DNA from: Vicinamibacterales bacterium
GTDB taxonomy: Bacteria; Acidobacteriota; Vicinamibacteria; Vicinamibacterales; SCN-69-37
NCBI GenBank assembly: GCA_030827135.1
Contig: JAURFE010000002.1
Location: 346,032 to 410,031 of the forward strand
Direction: 5' to 3'
DNA: 64,000 nucleotides
In this document: positions 1 through 8,472 of the stretch, in pieces
How positions within the stretch are numbered: the first letter of the stretch is position 1
Layout of the letters: each line of letters starts with the position of its first letter
Notes under the pieces: generated by a model
The model's database searches: none
Seen by the model: only the letters and a program-made list of their open reading frames with translations
Told to the model about the DNA's origin: nothing
Translations under genes and position numbers: made by a program

Positions 1-2
1 CC

Positions 3-596
3 AACGACCCCCTGTCCTCCCGAGACATCCGAAAGATCTGGGACTACGTCAAACGGACGCCCAACTGGTGGGTGCGGCTCTCGCCGTATGAACCCGCACA
101 GATCGTCCGGCTGTACGAAACCGCGAGGCGGCTCCGGTGGGAAGTGGTGTTTGTGACCCGGAGACCCGTCACGATCGGCGACCCGGTGCAGTTCCAGTCG
201 CAGTGGTGGCTCGAACAGCAGGGGTTCTTCTACCCGGCCGTGCTCACCGTACCGGGCTCACGGGGAGAACTCGCCAACGCCCTGCGGCTCGACGTGCTCA
301 TCGATGACCAGATTCACAACTGTGTGGATGTCATCAGCGCATCCACGGCCAAGGCCGTGCTGCTGCTGCGCGACCGCACCGACTCGTCCGTGGAGGATCA
401 CGCCGTCAGTCGCGGCATCGGCGTCGTGGGCTCGCTCGAAGAGGCGCTGGACGTGCTCGACCATCTGCATTCGGTGCTGCGCGAGCGCCGCGGGCGCCTC
501 CAGCGACTCGCCGACTGGTTTGTCGTCAAACCCAGGACGGACGACCGCCTGCCTATCCGTCCCGATCCACATCGCGTGACGCTGCGGAATGACTGA
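3..596 (+). CDS. HAD-like phosphatase, 5'-truncated by the window edge
   Basis: The reading frame is open from the left edge, so the true start lies outside the window; 197 residues are visible. An internal GTG at 72 is the first in-frame start seen, but coding-like sequence (IRKIWDYVKRTPNWWVRLSP) continues upstream of it. The fragment has a hydrophobic strand followed by Thr-Arg (VVFVTRRP, about residue 50), which fits HAD motif II, and later VLIDDQ (about residue 100), which fits the acidic motif IV. The nucleophile Asp-x-Asp of motif I would lie upstream of the window. The substrate cannot be inferred. The last 44 bases overlap the convergent gene on the other strand. The HAD assignment rests on the spacing of these motifs and is moderate. 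Confidence 0.6.
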   Translation, partial: NDPLSSRDIRKIWDYVKRTPNWWVRLSPYEPAQIVRLYETARRLRWEVVFVTRRPVTIGDPVQFQSQWWLEQQGFFYPAVLTVPGSRGELANALRLDVLIDDQIHNCVDVISASTAKAVLLLRDRTDSSVEDHAVSRGIGVVGSLEEALDVLDHLHSVLRERRGRLQRLADWFVVKPRTDDRLPIRPDPHRVTLRND

Positions 597-1713
597 CCGC
601 GCCTGACCGGCGATCCCGCCACCACCGCCACAGCCACTGCGCACCTCCGCGCACCAGCCGATGTCCGTACAACGCCGGCAGCAGGACCCGCCGCCGCGTC
701 CGGTACTGCGCGAACATGAACTCGCGCGGCGGCAACACATGTTCCCGCACCAGCCTGACCCGCGCACGCCACCCCGGCAGCGCGCGCAGATCATCAACGG
801 CGTCCTGCAGTCGGCCCCGTTCAGGGCGCAACCAGCGCCGCGACCGATCGTTCGCGCCGTCGGCGGCGATGCCCGCAATACAGGTCGCCTCAAGGATCGG
901 CGCGGTGATCGCCTCCAGGGCCGCGCACGCGCGGGCGTGCGTCAGCGCCTGCGCGATCAGGGCGGACACCCCGGCGTCGGCAACCCGGGCGCGGAAGGCC
1001 GCAGCGTCGGCGCTCGTCAGCCGCCGCGCCACCAGCGCCACATCCAGCGCCCACTTGAGGACCGGGTCCTTCGAGTGATGCGCGCGCGGATGCAGGCACG
1101 CGATTAGGAGGCCATCGTCGTCACTCACGCGCCACACCCCGGGTCCCGCAAACGGCGCGAGGACACTGCGGGTCATGACGTCGGACGTTGGAAGCATGGC
1201 TGACAGCCACACGCGATTGGAGATCCGCCAGTGCAGATCAATCGCCATCGTCGTGCCGGCGACACCGGTGCGTTCGAAGACCTCCTGTCCGTTCACCAGA
1301 TCCCCGGGAATGCGACCCGCCGGGGTGTACCCGGCGGCGGCCAGCGCCGCAAAAGCACGCGCCCGATCGGCCACGTCGATGAGCACGTCCAGGTCGAGGC
1401 ACGGACGACACCACGGCTCTGGGTAGTCGGTATACGCCCATGCTCCGCCTTTGAAGAGCACGGGGCGCACACCAGCAGCCACCAGTGCCGCGCAGGCGCG
1501 CACCATCTCCGCCTGTTGCACCGCCGTGGTCATGGCGGCGCGCCGACGGTCATCGGCCAGCGCCGCCACGTCGGGACGCAGCCAGGCCATGTAGGGCGCG
1601 AGCCCATCGTGGCGCAACGCGTCGATCACAGCGTCCGCGCCGTACCGGCTGAAGGCGGAATCCAGTTGTGGGGGATGGCGAAGTACCGCGGCCAGATCGG
1701 CCAGGGACACCAC
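553..1713 (-). CDS. NTP_transf_5 family nucleotidyltransferase-like protein
   Basis: A protein of 386 residues, last gene of the leftward glycan locus. It has the nucleotidyltransferase-fold signature of the NTP_transf_5 family: VLFKGG (about residues 85-90) followed by CLDLDVLID (about 105-113), where the Asp-x-Asp would bind metal, and a later IDLHW (about 158-162). The substrate of this family is not established; members often sit in polysaccharide and peptide-modification clusters. The start is a GTG at 1713 with a GGAG ribosome-binding site seven bases upstream, three bases after the stop of the flavoprotein gene. The 3' end overlaps the convergent HAD gene by 44 bases. I infer a role in modifying or assembling the glycan made by the locus. 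Confidence 0.75.
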   Translation of the reverse strand: MVSLADLAAVLRHPPQLDSAFSRYGADAVIDALRHDGLAPYMAWLRPDVAALADDRRRAAMTTAVQQAEMVRACAALVAAGVRPVLFKGGAWAYTDYPEPWCRPCLDLDVLIDVADRARAFAALAAAGYTPAGRIPGDLVNGQEVFERTGVAGTTMAIDLHWRISNRVWLSAMLPTSDVMTRSVLAPFAGPGVWRVSDDDGLLIACLHPRAHHSKDPVLKWALDVALVARRLTSADAAAFRARVADAGVSALIAQALTHARACAALEAITAPILEATCIAGIAADGANDRSRRWLRPERGRLQDAVDDLRALPGWRARVRLVREHVLPPREFMFAQYRTRRRVLLPALYGHRLVRGGAQWLWRWWRDRRSGAVSHSAASRDVDRDG

Positions 1714-1716
1714 GGG

Positions 1717-2901
1717 TCAACTCCAGAGGGAGCTGATGACGGCGCGCCGGAAGGCGGGATGGCGCAGGAGCGCCAGCGCGGCGCGACGATGCCAGTTGAA
1801 GTCTGCGTGTTGCTTGAGCAGCGGCACGATGCCGTCCACTCTGGCTACTTCCACCAGTGTGCGAATGCCGCGATCACTGATACGGGTCGCGAGCGCGCGG
1901 AAGGCGAGTCCTGCGCGAATGTCGGGCCCGATGGACGCGCGCCACCGGTCTTCGTACACCCGAAGATCGCGCGCACCCAACGCGTTGCGGGAGAGCGCGT
2001 CGGCAAGCACGTCGGCGGCGAGGCGGCCGCTCAGCAGGCTGTAGTAGATGCCGCCACCAGTGGTCGGCTTCACCATGCCGGCGGCGTCGCCGACGGCGAC
2101 AACGCGATCGCCGACGGTCCTGCGCACCGGCCCCAGCGGCAACATCTTCAACCGGGCGCCGGGAATGGCCGCCGGATCCACACCGGCCTCAGCGGCCACA
2201 CCGGACGCAAACGCGCGGAACCGCCGTGGCGCTTCGGTATCGCAGAACAGGCCGAGCCGCACGTGCGGCACGTCACCGCGATCAAACGGGACCGCCCAGG
2301 CGAACCCCCCGGGCGCCACCGACCGGCCGAGCCGGACGTCGATCCGCGGCAAGCGCGCAAAGGGCATTTCGACCTGCGCGGTCTGGACGAACGCGCGCGG
2401 CACCCCGAGGCCCAGTTCGCGATTAAACCGGTAGTTTGCGCCACACGCCAACACGCACACCCGTGCGCGCACGGGGAGGTCATCGCCGCGTACCTGCACG
2501 TGCACCCCATCGGCGTCGACCGTCAGTCCGTTCACGCGGGCATCGGTCCGGATCTCCGCGCCGTGCGCCAGCGCCCGCTCGGCCAGGCGGCCGTCAAACG
2601 AGGCGCGGTCGACGACCGCCGCGATGATGCGGTCGGTGTCGACCACCACCGGTTCACCGTCCTCATGGCGGAACGCCGCCGCCGTGGACAGGGCAAGAAT
2701 CGTATCTTTCGGAAGGTCGAGTTCGGCAAACGCATCAAAACCCAGGACCCCGGTGCAATGCACGGGCCGGCCCACCACGGCATGTTCTTCGAGCACCACG
2801 ACACGGTGTCCGCGCACGGCGAGGTCGGCGGCTGCCATGAGCCCGCCGGGGCCGGCGCCAATGACGACGGCATCGTAATGCGATGAAGAAAATCCGGTCA
2901 C
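1717..2901 (-). CDS. Geranylgeranyl-reductase-like FAD-dependent oxidoreductase
   Basis: A flavoprotein of 394 residues. The N-terminus has the Rossmann dinucleotide motif (VVIGAGPGG, about residues 12-20) and then HCTGVLG, matching the Cys-containing motif of geranylgeranyl reductases near the isoalloxazine ring. A second FAD motif, VGDAAGMVKPTTGGGI, lies in the last third. Family members saturate isoprenoid chains of lipids, chlorophyll or dolichol-type carriers. The frame extends 18 codons further up, but GTG at 2901 fits better: its GTGA overlaps the stop of the sugar transferase, as at other junctions here, and leaves only six residues before the first beta strand. Because the neighbour is a phosphoglycosyl transferase, the likely substrate is the lipid carrier, which is inference. 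Confidence 0.8.
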   Translation of the reverse strand: MTGFSSSHYDAVVIGAGPGGLMAAADLAVRGHRVVVLEEHAVVGRPVHCTGVLGFDAFAELDLPKDTILALSTAAAFRHEDGEPVVVDTDRIIAAVVDRASFDGRLAERALAHGAEIRTDARVNGLTVDADGVHVQVRGDDLPVRARVCVLACGANYRFNRELGLGVPRAFVQTAQVEMPFARLPRIDVRLGRSVAPGGFAWAVPFDRGDVPHVRLGLFCDTEAPRRFRAFASGVAAEAGVDPAAIPGARLKMLPLGPVRRTVGDRVVAVGDAAGMVKPTTGGGIYYSLLSGRLAADVLADALSRNALGARDLRVYEDRWRASIGPDIRAGLAFRALATRISDRGIRTLVEVARVDGIVPLLKQHADFNWHRRAALALLRHPAFRRAVISSLWS

Positions 2902-3566
2902 AGGGTTCGCTGTTGTTGTCCGCGGTGCTCCCACCGGCCGGACACGGTGACCCACAACGATTGCAGAATCAGTCCGAGGTCCACCCGCAGGGATTGGCGC
3001 CGGATGTAGAGCCTATCGTACCGGAATTTCTGACGCCTCGGTAGATTCCTGGAGGCGTGGAGCTGAGCGACACCCGTCAGCCCCGGACGCACGAGCGACC
3101 GGACCTCGAATCCGGGCACGTCCTCGAGGCGGACATGCCGTCCATCTCCGACCGCATCAATTTCGCCGGGGCGGAGGGCCCGCGGCCCCACCACGCTCAT
3201 GTCGCCTCTGAGAATATGCCAGAGTTGCGGCACCTCATCCATCGCGGTGGCACGCAGGACCCGGCCGACCCGGGTCACCCGGGCGTCTCCGGCCACCGCC
3301 TGGCGGGCCCCATCGCGCTCCGCATGCACCACCATCGATCGGAACTTGGTGACCTGGAACTCGCGTCCGCCCATGCCTGATCGCGCCTGGTGAAAGAATA
3401 CGGGACCGCGGTCGTCGATCCAGATAAGCACAGGCACCAGCACCCAGAGCGGCGCGCTCACCACCAGTGACACCGTCGCAAAGCCTATGTCGACCGCGCG
3501 TTTTGCGATCGACGCGCGCACTCGCGCCGCGGCGTCAGTGATCGGCTCCAGGGTCACCTGCGCCAT
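2898..3566 (-). CDS. Polyprenyl-phosphate sugar phosphotransferase (bacterial sugar transferase)
   Basis: A protein of 222 residues of the monotopic phosphoglycosyl transferase family, which transfers a sugar-1-phosphate from a nucleotide sugar to undecaprenyl phosphate and so starts glycan assembly on the inner membrane. It has one hydrophobic membrane segment (about residues 27-48), the TKFRSM motif, the Asp-Glu catalytic dyad in MDEVPQLWHILRGDMS, GPR, and RPGLTGVAQ. The size fits the short PglC/WcaJ C-terminal domain without the extra N-terminal membrane domain. The ATG at 3566 is chosen; upstream codons in frame are out-of-frame readings of the GT2 gene. It overlaps the GT2 gene end by 13 bases. 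It is probably the initiating enzyme of the locus; its sugar specificity cannot be read from sequence. Confidence 0.92.
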   Translation of the reverse strand: MAQVTLEPITDAAARVRASIAKRAVDIGFATVSLVVSAPLWVLVPVLIWIDDRGPVFFHQARSGMGGREFQVTKFRSMVVHAERDGARQAVAGDARVTRVGRVLRATAMDEVPQLWHILRGDMSVVGPRALRPGEIDAVGDGRHVRLEDVPGFEVRSLVRPGLTGVAQLHASRNLPRRQKFRYDRLYIRRQSLRVDLGLILQSLWVTVSGRWEHRGQQQRTL

Positions 3567-4414
3567 CCCGCCATCATCCACAACCACCCGGCGCGGCCCC
3601 AGATCACACTCCACACGATCGCGTCCTTCGGGAAGAAGGACCGGAAGTGCTTGCGGTAGTACCGCCACATGCTGCGGTGACGCGCGAGGATCATCGGCCG
3701 ATTGACCTGCCGACTGCTGCCGCCAATCTCGTGCTCCATGATGATGCCTGGGTGAAAGTAGACCTTCCACGCTGCGTCCCACGCGCGTCTGCAGAAATCG
3801 ACGTCCTCGACGTACATGAAGAACTGCTCATCCAGCCCGTTGAGCGCGTCGCTCACCGCGCGACGATGCAACAGACACGCGCCCGAGACCCAGTCGACGG
3901 GTTCTGCCACGGCATACGACGCCTCCGCGCGCAGATACCGGCGCGACCACGGATTGCGGGGGAACCACCGTGTCAACACCGAATACCGATGCCCCAACGC
4001 CGCGCCATACGACGGGAACGCGCGTGCAGATCGCTGGACGGTGCCGCCCGGATCGAGGATCTTTCCCCCCACAATCCCGACGTCCGGGTGTTCATCCATC
4101 CAGGCGACCACCGCGGGCAGGCTGCCGCCGGTGAGACGACCGTCGGGGTTCATCCAGAGCACGTAGCGACCGGTAGTGGCGCGGAGTCCGGCATTGATCC
4201 CGGCGCCAAACCCGACGTTCCGGTCCAACGCCACGACCGTGACATCGGGGTGACGACGCACCACCTCGACGGTGCGATCCCCGGACGCATTGTCCACAAC
4301 CACGATATCCGCGCGCATGCCGGCCAGCGCCGTGCGGACAGACGTCAGGCACTCGTCGATATCACGCTCCGACCGATAGGTCACGATCACCACAGACAGG
4401 TCGGGTGCACTCAC
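3554..4414 (-). CDS. GT2 family glycosyltransferase (rhamnosyltransferase-like)
   Basis: A GT-A fold glycosyltransferase of 286 residues. The N-terminus is typical of GT2 (LSVVIVTYRSERDIDECL), followed by VVDNASGD and NVGFGAGIN, then a metal-site equivalent in LWMNPDG. A later YVEDVDFCRRAW matches the C-terminal conserved block of WbbL-like rhamnosyltransferases. No signal peptide is seen. The GTG at 4414 forms a GTGA overlap with the stop of the asparagine synthase gene, which favours it over an upstream in-frame start at 4453. It probably adds one sugar to the lipid-linked glycan at the cytoplasmic face. Donor and acceptor are unknown. Confidence 0.9.
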   Translation of the reverse strand: MSAPDLSVVIVTYRSERDIDECLTSVRTALAGMRADIVVVDNASGDRTVEVVRRHPDVTVVALDRNVGFGAGINAGLRATTGRYVLWMNPDGRLTGGSLPAVVAWMDEHPDVGIVGGKILDPGGTVQRSARAFPSYGAALGHRYSVLTRWFPRNPWSRRYLRAEASYAVAEPVDWVSGACLLHRRAVSDALNGLDEQFFMYVEDVDFCRRAWDAAWKVYFHPGIIMEHEIGGSSRQVNRPMILARHRSMWRYYRKHFRSFFPKDAIVWSVIWGRAGWLWMMAGWRR

Positions 4415-6252
4415 GACGGTGTCTCCATCCGTTCCAGCACATACACCGCCCACAGGCGCGACCAGTGCAGCCGTCCCGCGAGAAACGCCGCCACATCACC
4501 CGCATACCGGGGCTGCCGCAACCGGGTTGCGACATCCCGCCACGCCGTCGGTCGCGGCGAGGACAGCGCTATCCGCAGCCACACGTCAATCGGCAGCACA
4601 AATCCCTGCTTGGGCCGATGACGGGCCGCGGGCGTGGTCCACTCCGGCCACGCCTCACACAGGGCCGCCTTCCAACTCGACCGCGATCCGCGCGGCCACC
4701 GGCCGGCGGCAGCGACCGCCTCGACCACATGATGATCCACAAACGGTGTGCGGAGTTCCAGCGCGCGGCACATCGTGACCGCATCGGCATCGGGCAGCAA
4801 CTGCCGTTGCAGGAAACGACGCCACTCAAGGTCCCGGATGATATCGAACGGATCAGCCGGGTTCCCTCCGGATGACGGGACCGGCGGCACCGCACGGCCC
4901 GTCAGACGGGCAACATCCATCCGCGACCAGAGGCCCCGGTACGCCCACCACGTCTCGTCCAGCGTGGACGGCGCCTCGACCGCGATCGTGCCGAGTTTAG
5001 TCATGCGCGACGACGGCCAGCGGGCCAGCACGGGACCGGCAAACCGCGCCGCGCTGCCCCAGCGCGTCAGGGATGCGAACAGCGTGGGCACCTCCGTGAA
5101 GGACGGATACCCACCGAGCAGTTCGTCGCCGCCCACCCCAGACAACGCCACCTGCACACCGGCCATCCGGGCCGCGCGAGCCACCAGGAAGGTATTGAAG
5201 CCATCGACCGTCGGCTCGGCGAGCGAGGCCACGAATTCGTCGAGCACCTGATCCAGGTCGAGATCCTCGAGGGCCACCTCGGTGTGCGTCGTGCCAAAGC
5301 GCTCGGCGGCCGCGCGCGCCGACGCGCTCTCATCAAGGCGCGACGCCGCCATCGTGACCGTCAGCGACTGCAACGGTCCGGACGTCTGCGCGCGTGCAGC
5401 GGCCGCGATGATCGAGGAATCAAGGCCGCCGCTGAGGAACACCGCGACGGGCACGTCACTGACGAGATGCGCGCCGACGCTCTCGGCAATCGCCGCGCGG
5501 ATGCGTGGCGCCACCTCGGCGACGGGCCGCTCCGGACGGGGCTGGCGCCACACGTGATCGATCGACCAGTACGTCCGGGCCGCGTCACCACCACGCCGGG
5601 CAGTCACGCACGTGCCAGGCGCAACCACCGACACGCCCTCCCAGAAACTCTCGCCGCCCGGGACCGACCCGGTCGCCAGAAACGCCGCCCGCTGTCGCGG
5701 CGACGGTCGCAACGTCCAGAGACCCGACGCTTCAAGCGCCTGCGGTGTTGACGCAAACAGCAGCAGGTCCGGCTGCGGCCGCACAAAAACAAGCGGTTTG
5801 ATCCCGAACCGGTCGCGCCCGAGCGTCAGCGCCCCTCGTCCGGTGTCAAACCACGCGAACGCGAACATGCCCCGCACCTGCGGAAGCGCCTCGACGCCGT
5901 CGTGCGCAAGCAGTTCGAGCAGCACCTCCGTGTCGGAGTGCGATCGCAGCACCACGCCACGATCGGCGATGCGCGGCTGCAGTTCGAGAAAATTGTAGAT
6001 CTCGCCGTTGTAGGTGATCCAGTGACGACGATCCGCGGACACCATCGGCTGCCGACCGGCGGACGACCGATCAAGAATGGCCAGCCGGCGATGCGCCAGA
6101 TACGCCACCGCCCCGTCCGTGCCGCACACGATCTCGCGCCCGGCACCGTCCGGGCCTCGACGGGCTATCGCCGCGTCCATACGCTCAAGCACGGCGGTCA
6201 TCGTGTCGCGATCGCGCGCGCCCCAGTCGACGAGTCCGGCGATGCCGCACAT
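4411..6252 (-). CDS. asnB: Glutamine-hydrolysing asparagine synthase family amidotransferase
   Basis: A protein of 613 residues with both domains of glutamine-dependent asparagine synthases. The class II amidotransferase domain begins MCGIAG, so Cys2 would be the nucleophile after Met removal, and continues with RRGPDG, YNGEIYNF and GRDRFGIKPL. The synthase domain has the PP-loop SGGLDSSI near residue 250. In glycan loci such enzymes are thought to amidate sugar acids or act on an unknown carboxylate instead of making free asparagine. The start overlaps the preceding GT4 stop by one base. It lies between glycosyltransferases, so a glycan-modifying role is the likelier one. True asparagine synthesis cannot be excluded from sequence. 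Confidence 0.88.
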   Translation of the reverse strand: MCGIAGLVDWGARDRDTMTAVLERMDAAIARRGPDGAGREIVCGTDGAVAYLAHRRLAILDRSSAGRQPMVSADRRHWITYNGEIYNFLELQPRIADRGVVLRSHSDTEVLLELLAHDGVEALPQVRGMFAFAWFDTGRGALTLGRDRFGIKPLVFVRPQPDLLLFASTPQALEASGLWTLRPSPRQRAAFLATGSVPGGESFWEGVSVVAPGTCVTARRGGDAARTYWSIDHVWRQPRPERPVAEVAPRIRAAIAESVGAHLVSDVPVAVFLSGGLDSSIIAAAARAQTSGPLQSLTVTMAASRLDESASARAAAERFGTTHTEVALEDLDLDQVLDEFVASLAEPTVDGFNTFLVARAARMAGVQVALSGVGGDELLGGYPSFTEVPTLFASLTRWGSAARFAGPVLARWPSSRMTKLGTIAVEAPSTLDETWWAYRGLWSRMDVARLTGRAVPPVPSSGGNPADPFDIIRDLEWRRFLQRQLLPDADAVTMCRALELRTPFVDHHVVEAVAAAGRWPRGSRSSWKAALCEAWPEWTTPAARHRPKQGFVLPIDVWLRIALSSPRPTAWRDVATRLRQPRYAGDVAAFLAGRLHWSRLWAVYVLERMETPS

Positions 6253-7436
6253 CAGGCGCGCCCCCCGACCACATCGGCATACACGCGGTGGACGCCCGCG
6301 ATATACGCCGTGCTCGAGTACTCCACCACCGCCCGGCGTCTGCCGGCCTCGCCCATGGCGCGGGCGCGGACGGGATCATCAATCAGCGACCGGATGGCTT
6401 CCGCCAGCGCGTCCACATGCTTCGGCGGTATCAGCACACCGGTCACCCCATCCACCACAATCTCGCACGGGCCGCCGTGCGCCGTCGCGATCACCGGCCG
6501 CGCACTCGCCATGCCCTCGACGACGACGAGTCCGAAGGGCTCGGGCTCGGTGGACGCGAGGACGAGCACATCGATCGCCCGATGCACAGCGGGCATGTCG
6601 GCCGGACCGAACTGCCAGTCCGTCCACGTCATCCGCGCGTCGAGTCCGAGGGCCGTGGCGCGGGCACGCAACGACGTTGCATAGTGTTCCAGTCCGATCA
6701 CCGGGCCACCCACGACCACAAAACGCGCCTGGGGTCGATCCGCAACGACGCGGGCCGCCGCCTCAAGGAAAACATCCACGCCCTTCCACACGTCGAGCCG
6801 GCACACCATGCCGACAAGTGTCTCGGCGGCCGAGACACCCCACGCCTCGCGGAGATCGGCGGACGCTCCTGGACAAAACCGATCGGTTTCGATCCCGTTG
6901 GAGACCTTCACGAGGTGACTTGGCCGTGCCGGGGACGGCCCGAACATCGCCGCGACCGCATCGGACGTCACAATCACTCTGCTGGCAAGGTGACGCGCCA
7001 TCCACAGTTCCAGTCGGCGCAGCCACCCGCGCTGCCACACGATCTCGCGGATGTGCCACACATGCCGGGTGCCGGTCAGCCACGCAACGGGCCCTCCGTA
7101 CAGGTTGTGAATCGTATTGGTATGCACCAAGGCCACGCGCTCGCGGCGAATCACCGCGCGCAGCGCCCACAAGGCCCGCGGGAAGTTGCAGGCGTATCCC
7201 ACCAGGTAGCCCCAGCCCCTGCGGGACGTCAGCTTCCGCAAGACCGGCATCACGGCAACGGTTGCGCCGGCCGCCCGCAATCTGGGCACCAAGGGACCGT
7301 CCGACGGCACGGCCACGATGGCGCGGTAGCGAGTGCGATCGAGGCCTTCCACTAACCGCACCAGCGACACGTCCGACCCGCCGACCTCGGAGGTCGTATG
7401 CAGGTACAGGATCGTGGCGGGATCACGCGCGGGCAC
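6252..7436 (-). CDS. GT4 family glycosyltransferase
   Basis: A GT-B fold protein of 394 residues. The N-terminal domain shows TSEVGGSDVSLVRL, an acceptor-side pattern of GT4 enzymes, and HTNTIHNLYGG. The C-terminal donor domain shows VGMVCRLDVWKGVDVFLEA and the E-x7-E retaining motif in EPEPFGLVVVEGM. It resembles the protein at 10227-11354 closely enough in HT-x-LYGG and EPFGLVV blocks to suggest a duplication. The GTG start at 7436 lies inside the end of the upstream GT4 gene (14-base overlap). It probably extends the lipid-linked glycan in the cytoplasm. The sugar is not predictable. Confidence 0.9.
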   Translation of the reverse strand: MPARDPATILYLHTTSEVGGSDVSLVRLVEGLDRTRYRAIVAVPSDGPLVPRLRAAGATVAVMPVLRKLTSRRGWGYLVGYACNFPRALWALRAVIRRERVALVHTNTIHNLYGGPVAWLTGTRHVWHIREIVWQRGWLRRLELWMARHLASRVIVTSDAVAAMFGPSPARPSHLVKVSNGIETDRFCPGASADLREAWGVSAAETLVGMVCRLDVWKGVDVFLEAAARVVADRPQARFVVVGGPVIGLEHYATSLRARATALGLDARMTWTDWQFGPADMPAVHRAIDVLVLASTEPEPFGLVVVEGMASARPVIATAHGGPCEIVVDGVTGVLIPPKHVDALAEAIRSLIDDPVRARAMGEAGRRRAVVEYSSTAYIAGVHRVYADVVGGRA

Positions 7437-8472
7437 GGGCGATCACCTGCGCATACACAGCTTCATACTGGGCGGCCACGACGGACCAGTCATACCGCGT
7501 CACATCCGCGAGCGCGGCGCGCTCGAGCCGCGCGCGCTCCTCCGGCGACTGCAGCACCCGAGTCAGCACCGCCGCCAGCGAGGCGTCGTCGGCGAGGACG
7601 CCCAGCGCGCCGTCACGGAGCACCTCGCGCGCACCGGCATTGGGTGAAGCCACAACCGTGGTGCCCGACGCCATCGCCTCGATGTACGGACGGCCAAATC
7701 CCTCATAGGCACTCGGGAGGCACAGCACCCAGGCCTCCCCCAGCAGACGGTGCAGGGTCGCATCATCCACGCGCCCCCAGCTTCGGCAGCCGTCCTCCGG
7801 CGCAATTTCGGGACCCACCAGCCACAACTGCGCGGTGGGCAGGGTGCGGCGCACGTCACGCATCGCCGCGATCAGGAGGCGGCCACGCTTGCGCGAATCC
7901 ACTTCGCCGACAAACACCACGGTCGGCGTCCTCGACTTCGACGCCGGGTCCGGCCGCAGCACCGACAAGTCGATACCGTTGGGAATCACCACGCCCCGGC
8001 CCGGATACCACCGCAACGTATGGGCCGAAATCCCCACAAGCGCTTCAGCGCGCAACGCGGCCAGCCACTCGCTCACGAAGAACCAGAGATGCAGCAGGAA
8101 TCGCTTGGGCGACAGGCCTAGTACGCCGTTGACCCACGCCTCCGCGAGCGCCGTGCCGTGCATCGTACGCACGACCGGAGGGAGTCCCAGGCGAGGCAGC
8201 CACTGATCGTCGCCCTGCGCGTGCACCACATCGAACCGGGAGAAATCGCACCGGCGCAGCGTCCATGGGAACCGGATCGGCGCCAGCCGGCCGGCGGTCA
8301 CCGGAACGCGTACGACGGCATACGGAGCACCCGCCGGCGCGGGATCCTGGCTGAAGATGGTGACCATGTGGCCACGTCCGACCAGCGCGCGCGCCAGACC
8401 GTCGGTGAAGTACCCGACGCCGCCTCTGGACGCACTCGGCAGAAACCGCTGAATCAGCGCAATGTCAGCCAC
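7423..8472 (-). CDS. GT4 family glycosyltransferase
   Basis: A GT-B glycosyltransferase of 349 residues. The N-terminus contains RGGVGYFTDGLARAL, the GT4 pattern around the acceptor pocket, and VVHAQGDDQWLPRLG. The donor domain contains VIPNGIDLSVLRPDP, VVFVGEVDSRKRG and the C-terminal block PSAYEGFGRPYIEAMASG, where the two Glu residues of the E-x7-E motif sit in YEGFGRPYIE. It starts at GTG 8472, overlapping the stop of the next upstream gene by eight bases. It is one of six GT4 genes in the locus. No membrane segment is visible, so a cytoplasmic or membrane-peripheral enzyme is expected. Confidence 0.9.
   Translation of the reverse strand: MADIALIQRFLPSASRGGVGYFTDGLARALVGRGHMVTIFSQDPAPAGAPYAVVRVPVTAGRLAPIRFPWTLRRCDFSRFDVVHAQGDDQWLPRLGLPPVVRTMHGTALAEAWVNGVLGLSPKRFLLHLWFFVSEWLAALRAEALVGISAHTLRWYPGRGVVIPNGIDLSVLRPDPASKSRTPTVVFVGEVDSRKRGRLLIAAMRDVRRTLPTAQLWLVGPEIAPEDGCRSWGRVDDATLHRLLGEAWVLCLPSAYEGFGRPYIEAMASGTTVVASPNAGAREVLRDGALGVLADDASLAAVLTRVLQSPEERARLERAALADVTRYDWSVVAAQYEAVYAQVIARARA

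Noticed and set aside
1231..2886. Long open frame on the plus strand across the flavoprotein gene
   Set aside because: Antisense shadow in GC-rich DNA: composition dominated by Arg, His, Gly and Pro, no family motif, and the opposite strand holds a clear geranylgeranyl-reductase-like protein.
4411..6252. Lasso-peptide cyclase reading of the asparagine synthase homologue
   Set aside because: No precursor peptide or B-type protease/RRE gene is nearby, and the amidotransferase domain with Cys2 is intact; the surroundings are all glycan genes.
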